7,358 bases of DNA. Origin: Candidatus Aciduliprofundum sp. Its GTDB lineage: Archaea; Thermoplasmatota; Thermoplasmata; Thermoplasmatales; Aciduliprofundaceae. A program made the position numbers and the translations under genes. Position 1 is the stretch's first letter; each line of letters begins with the position of its first letter. Under the pieces are notes generated by a model, which made no database searches, had not been told where the DNA came from, and was given only the letters and a program-made list of their open reading frames with translations. The stretch is taken from positions 1 to 7,358 of the forward strand of contig WAKY01000068.1 in assembly GCA_015523135.1 (NCBI GenBank), written 5' to 3'. Positions 5,717 to 7,358 of this stretch are shown here, in pieces.

Positions 5717-6103
5717 ATGAGAGTTAGAGTCCATAACGATATGCTAATAACAGCAGAAGATGAAAATACTGCACTACTCCTCTCTGGAAATGGTAAGGCA
5801 ATGAGTCCAATGAAAGCCCTACTTGCGAGCTTAGGGGGATGTACTGGCATTGATGTTCTCATGATTTTGCAGAAGATGAGGGAAGATGTTAAAGAGGTAA
5901 ATGTTTACATTGACTATGAGAGAGCAAAAGATTATCCGCAAATTTACACTAAAATAAATCTAAAATATGTTGTTATAGGTAAAGCCAGAAAAGAAAATGT
6001 GGAGAAAGCAATAAAATTATCTGAGGAAAAGTACTGCTCAGTAAGCGCCATGCTCTCAAAAACAGTAGAGATTAATAGAAGTTATGAAATAGTGGAAGGA
6101 TAA
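5717..6103 (+). CDS. OsmC/Ohr-family thiol protein
   Basis: Family of small dimeric proteins whose paired cysteines reduce organic hydroperoxides or act in sulfur or thiol chemistry. The 128 residues show the family order: an N-terminal strand region, SPMKALLASLGGCTGIDVL (30-48) with the first reactive Cys42 at the start of the long helix, and EEKYCSVSAML (103-113) with the second Cys107. Both cysteines are present, so catalysis is plausible. The GGCTGIDV and YCSV contexts match the broad YhfA-like OsmC subgroup better than classical Ohr; this subgroup call is from memory. It lies 48 bp after moaE and 3 bp before the E1 gene, inside a cofactor-sulfuration cluster. Peroxide defence or handling of persulfide intermediates are both possible; neither is shown. 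Confidence 0.9.
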   Translation: MRVRVHNDMLITAEDENTALLLSGNGKAMSPMKALLASLGGCTGIDVLMILQKMREDVKEVNVYIDYERAKDYPQIYTKINLKYVVIGKARKENVEKAIKLSEEKYCSVSAMLSKTVEINRSYEIVEG

Positions 6104-6106
6104 GCT

Positions 6107-6757
6107 ATGCTTCGTTATTCAAGACAAGCGGAGTTGGTGGCGCAAAATAATTTGAAAAATTCATCGGTACTAGTTGCTGGTGTAGGCGGCTTGGGTGGGT
6201 TCTCATCCATGTATCTAGCATTAGCAGGAGTTGGAAAAATAATAATTGTTGACAACGATGTTGTTGAAGAGAGCAATCTAAATAGGCAGGTACTCTACAG
6301 AAAGAATGATATAGGAAAGAAGAAAGTTTATGTGGCAAAAGAGAGATTGAAGGAGTTAAATCCGGATGTAGAGATAATGGCTATAGAGAAAAGAATAGAT
6401 GAGGATTTTGAAATCCCTAAAAAAGTGGATGTTGTTGTGGACGGCCTAGATAACTATGAATCTCGTAGAGAATTAGAGAGGGCTGCACTTCAAAAACGCA
6501 TACCCTATGTCTTTGGTGCAGTTGAGGGTTATATGGGAATGGTAACATTCATTGATAACGCAACAAAAAAGTTGGAAGATTTCATACAAACTTTCAAATT
6601 TAAAAGTGTACAGGTTCTTGCTGCTACAGCCGCATTTACCGCCTCAATTCAAGTTATGGAAGTGCTAAAATACTTGAGCAACAAAGGAGACTTGCTCCGT
6701 AATCGATTGTTAATATACGATGCCCTGAGCACAAATTTCCTGGAGGTGAAATTATGA
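6107..6757 (+). CDS. MoeB/ThiF/HesA-type E1-like adenylyltransferase, cysteine-free minimal form
   Basis: Adenylates the C-terminal glycine of a ubiquitin-like sulfur carrier, here surely MoaD, encoded next with a 4-bp overlap. Family residues are present: LRYSRQ (2-7), the nucleotide loop AGVGGLGG (24-31), VDNDVVEESNLNRQ (48-61) with Asp51, Asn57 and Arg60, the lysine of DIGKKKV (Lys73) and DGLDN with Asp115. The C-terminal helix region (VMEVLKYL) and LLIYDALSTNFLEVKL match the MoeB end. At 216 residues it is shorter than E. coli MoeB (about 249). The segment with the zinc-binding CxxC pairs and the usual cysteine loop is missing (residues 150-170), and the protein contains no cysteine at all. 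Adenylation does not need these cysteines, so it may still work. ATP-dependent activation is inferred. Confidence 0.92.
   Translation: MLRYSRQAELVAQNNLKNSSVLVAGVGGLGGFSSMYLALAGVGKIIIVDNDVVEESNLNRQVLYRKNDIGKKKVYVAKERLKELNPDVEIMAIEKRIDEDFEIPKKVDVVVDGLDNYESRRELERAALQKRIPYVFGAVEGYMGMVTFIDNATKKLEDFIQTFKFKSVQVLAATAAFTASIQVMEVLKYLSNKGDLLRNRLLIYDALSTNFLEVKL
6742..6749 (+). promoter_or_regulatory. Shine-Dalgarno site of moaD
   Basis: GGAGGTGA, a near-perfect complement of the archaeal 16S 3' end, 4 nt before the ATG at 6754 and inside the E1 gene. It fixes the moaD start and predicts strong, coupled translation of the sulfur carrier. Confidence 0.75.
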
Positions 6758-6987
6758 GAGTTCGCATAAGATACTTTGGAAGATTCGCCGCTGATATTGG
6801 AAAATTCTCAGAGGAATTTGAAATGGATGAAAATGCCACTTTAAAAGATCTAACTAAATTTCTAAAAGAGAAGTACCCATTCTTAAAAGAGGAGATAATA
6901 GAAGTATCCATTAATGGAAAATATGCCAAAGAAAATGATCCTATTGCTCCAGAAGTATCCGTATTTCCAATAATAAGTGGAGGATGA
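6754..6987 (+). CDS. moaD: MoaD/ThiS-family ubiquitin-like sulfur carrier
   Basis: Small sulfur carrier of 77 residues that receives sulfur as a C-terminal thiocarboxylate after adenylation by the E1 and donates it to molybdopterin synthase. The beta-grasp pattern is clear: strand MRVRIRYFGRFAADIG (1-16; the FG-A-D/E-G start is typical of MoaD), strand EEFEMDENATLKDL, helix LTKFLKEKYPFL, strand IIEVSINGKYA, and the end VSVFPIISGG with the required Gly-Gly at 76-77. There is no extension after Gly-Gly. The ATG overlaps the E1 stop. Archaeal MoaD-like proteins may also serve as SAMP-type protein modifiers or in tRNA thiolation; the presence of MoaE favours cofactor synthesis. It is the last gene of the run, directly facing the M24 gene. 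Confidence 0.93.
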   Translation: MRVRIRYFGRFAADIGKFSEEFEMDENATLKDLTKFLKEKYPFLKEEIIEVSINGKYAKENDPIAPEVSVFPIISGG

Positions 6988-7358
6988 TCAAGTTACTTTT
7001 TCCATTTCTTCTCCCACAATAAATGTGTCCTCATGCTTTATGGCACCCTCAGGGAGCATTAAGGGTGGATGCACTATGGCTAAAACCATATCTGGCATAA
7101 TTTTCCAAAATCTATGGGCAACCACGATGGTTGTTATGGGAGGCTCTTCTATTAACAATCCTACGCTATGAGTATAACCCTTAATATAGTACTCTTCAAG
7201 CCTTTCGTGCCTGTAAAGCTCGGCAATTTTCTTCTCTACATCTATAAACTTCCTCCCTGGCTTGGTTTCATGAATTGCAAGTTTGTATGCAGCTTCCTTA
7301 ACTTCAATAGCCCTCTTAACTTCTTTATTCACATCGCCAATTATAAATGTTCTCGCCA
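6988..7358 (-). CDS. M24-family (Xaa-Pro peptidase-like) protein, C-terminal part only
   Basis: The frame is open to the right edge, giving ARTFIIGD before the in-frame GTG at 7332, so that GTG is internal and the real start is outside. ARTF matches the (D)xTRTF strand of pita-bread-fold M24 proteins, and the first metal-binding aspartates must lie beyond the edge. Visible blocks are KEAAYKLAIHETKPGRKF, YTHSVGLLIEEPP (metal-ligand His), MVLAIVHPPLMLP and GAIKHEDTFIV (the last metal-ligand Glu). In usual Xaa-Pro peptidases the second block ends HExP with a catalytic His, and the third is TIEPGxY with a metal-ligand Glu. Here these read EEPP and AIVHPP, so two active-site residues differ. I recall similar archaeal M24 variants, so this may be a divergent subfamily or a non-peptidase. 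Stop codon abuts the moaD stop. Confidence 0.85.
   Translation of the reverse strand, partial: ARTFIIGDVNKEVKRAIEVKEAAYKLAIHETKPGRKFIDVEKKIAELYRHERLEEYYIKGYTHSVGLLIEEPPITTIVVAHRFWKIMPDMVLAIVHPPLMLPEGAIKHEDTFIVGEEMEKVT
6994..7010 (+). terminator. possible oligo-T terminator after moaD
   Basis: TTACTTTTTCCATTTCTT begins about 7 nt after the moaD stop, inside the 3' end of the opposing M24 gene. Archaeal RNA polymerase stops at T-rich tracts without a hairpin, and none is seen here. A/T-rich DNA gives such tracts by chance, so this is a weak call. Confidence 0.3.

Noticed and set aside
6107..6987. E1 and MoaD as a ThiF/ThiS thiamine pair
   Set aside because: MoaE lies in the same gene run and there is no thiamine gene such as thiG in the window; MoaD-like FG and Gly-Gly features fit molybdopterin better. 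Dual use cannot be excluded.
6977..7171. + strand open frame covering the M24 3' end
   Set aside because: The minus strand carries clear M24 motifs; this frame has none and starts inside the last codons of moaD.
1..7358. tRNA, rRNA, C/D-box sRNA, CRISPR, insertion sequence, attachment site or replication origin
   Set aside because: The gaps between genes are short (at most 105 bp) and I saw no tRNA-like cloverleaf, RTGATGA/CTGA box pair, spaced direct repeats, transposase motif or origin-like repeat array.

Overview
The window looks like ordinary chromosomal DNA from an AT-rich, probably thermophilic or acidophilic euryarchaeon. Archaeal markers are a Trm-G10-type tRNA methyltransferase, a Nop5/Nop56 C/D-box RNP protein, TATA/BRE promoters about 25 nt before start codons (leaderless transcripts) and GGAGGTGA-type Shine-Dalgarno sites. 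The FolD variant (NRTPVVGKP) and the serpin point towards the Thermoplasmata/DHVE2 side, for example an Aciduliprofundum-like organism. That placement is inference from remembered families, not from a search.

Layout. (1) Positions 1-1585, + strand: the 3' part of folD (cut by the left edge), coupled through an ATGA overlap to a tRNA guanine-10 methyltransferase. (2) Positions 1554-2603, - strand: a three-gene operon of a coiled-coil/winged-helix regulator, an acidic helical protein and a small one-pass membrane protein. It overlaps the methyltransferase gene tail to tail by 32 bp. (3) Positions 2604-2708: a divergent promoter region with a palindromic AT-rich element between two TATA boxes. 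(4) Positions 2709-3950, +: a membrane-anchored, exported serpin with ten N-glycosylation sequons. (5) Positions 3986-6987, +: a tightly packed run of a double zinc-ribbon protein, a short Nop5, MoaE, an OsmC-family protein, a cysteine-free MoeB/ThiF-type E1 enzyme and MoaD ending in Gly-Gly. (6) Positions 6988-7358, -: the C-terminal part of an M24 (Xaa-Pro peptidase-like) protein, cut by the right edge, whose stop codon directly abuts the moaD stop.

How the genes work together. MoaD, the E1 and MoaE together form the sulfur-transfer step of molybdopterin (Mo/W cofactor) synthesis: the E1 adenylates the MoaD C-terminus, which becomes a thiocarboxylate, and MoaE with MoaD makes the dithiolene. 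The OsmC-like thiol protein lies inside this group. Two of these proteins depart from textbook sequences: MoaE lacks one of its two conserved lysines, and the E1 has no cysteine at all. The serpin gene and the regulator operon share a promoter region, so the regulator may control both itself and the serpin.

No tRNA, rRNA, CRISPR, insertion sequence or phage gene was seen. No stretch over 300 bases lacks a gene; the longest gap is the 105-bp divergent promoter region. I saw no frameshifted or broken genes; the only incomplete ones are those cut by the window edges.
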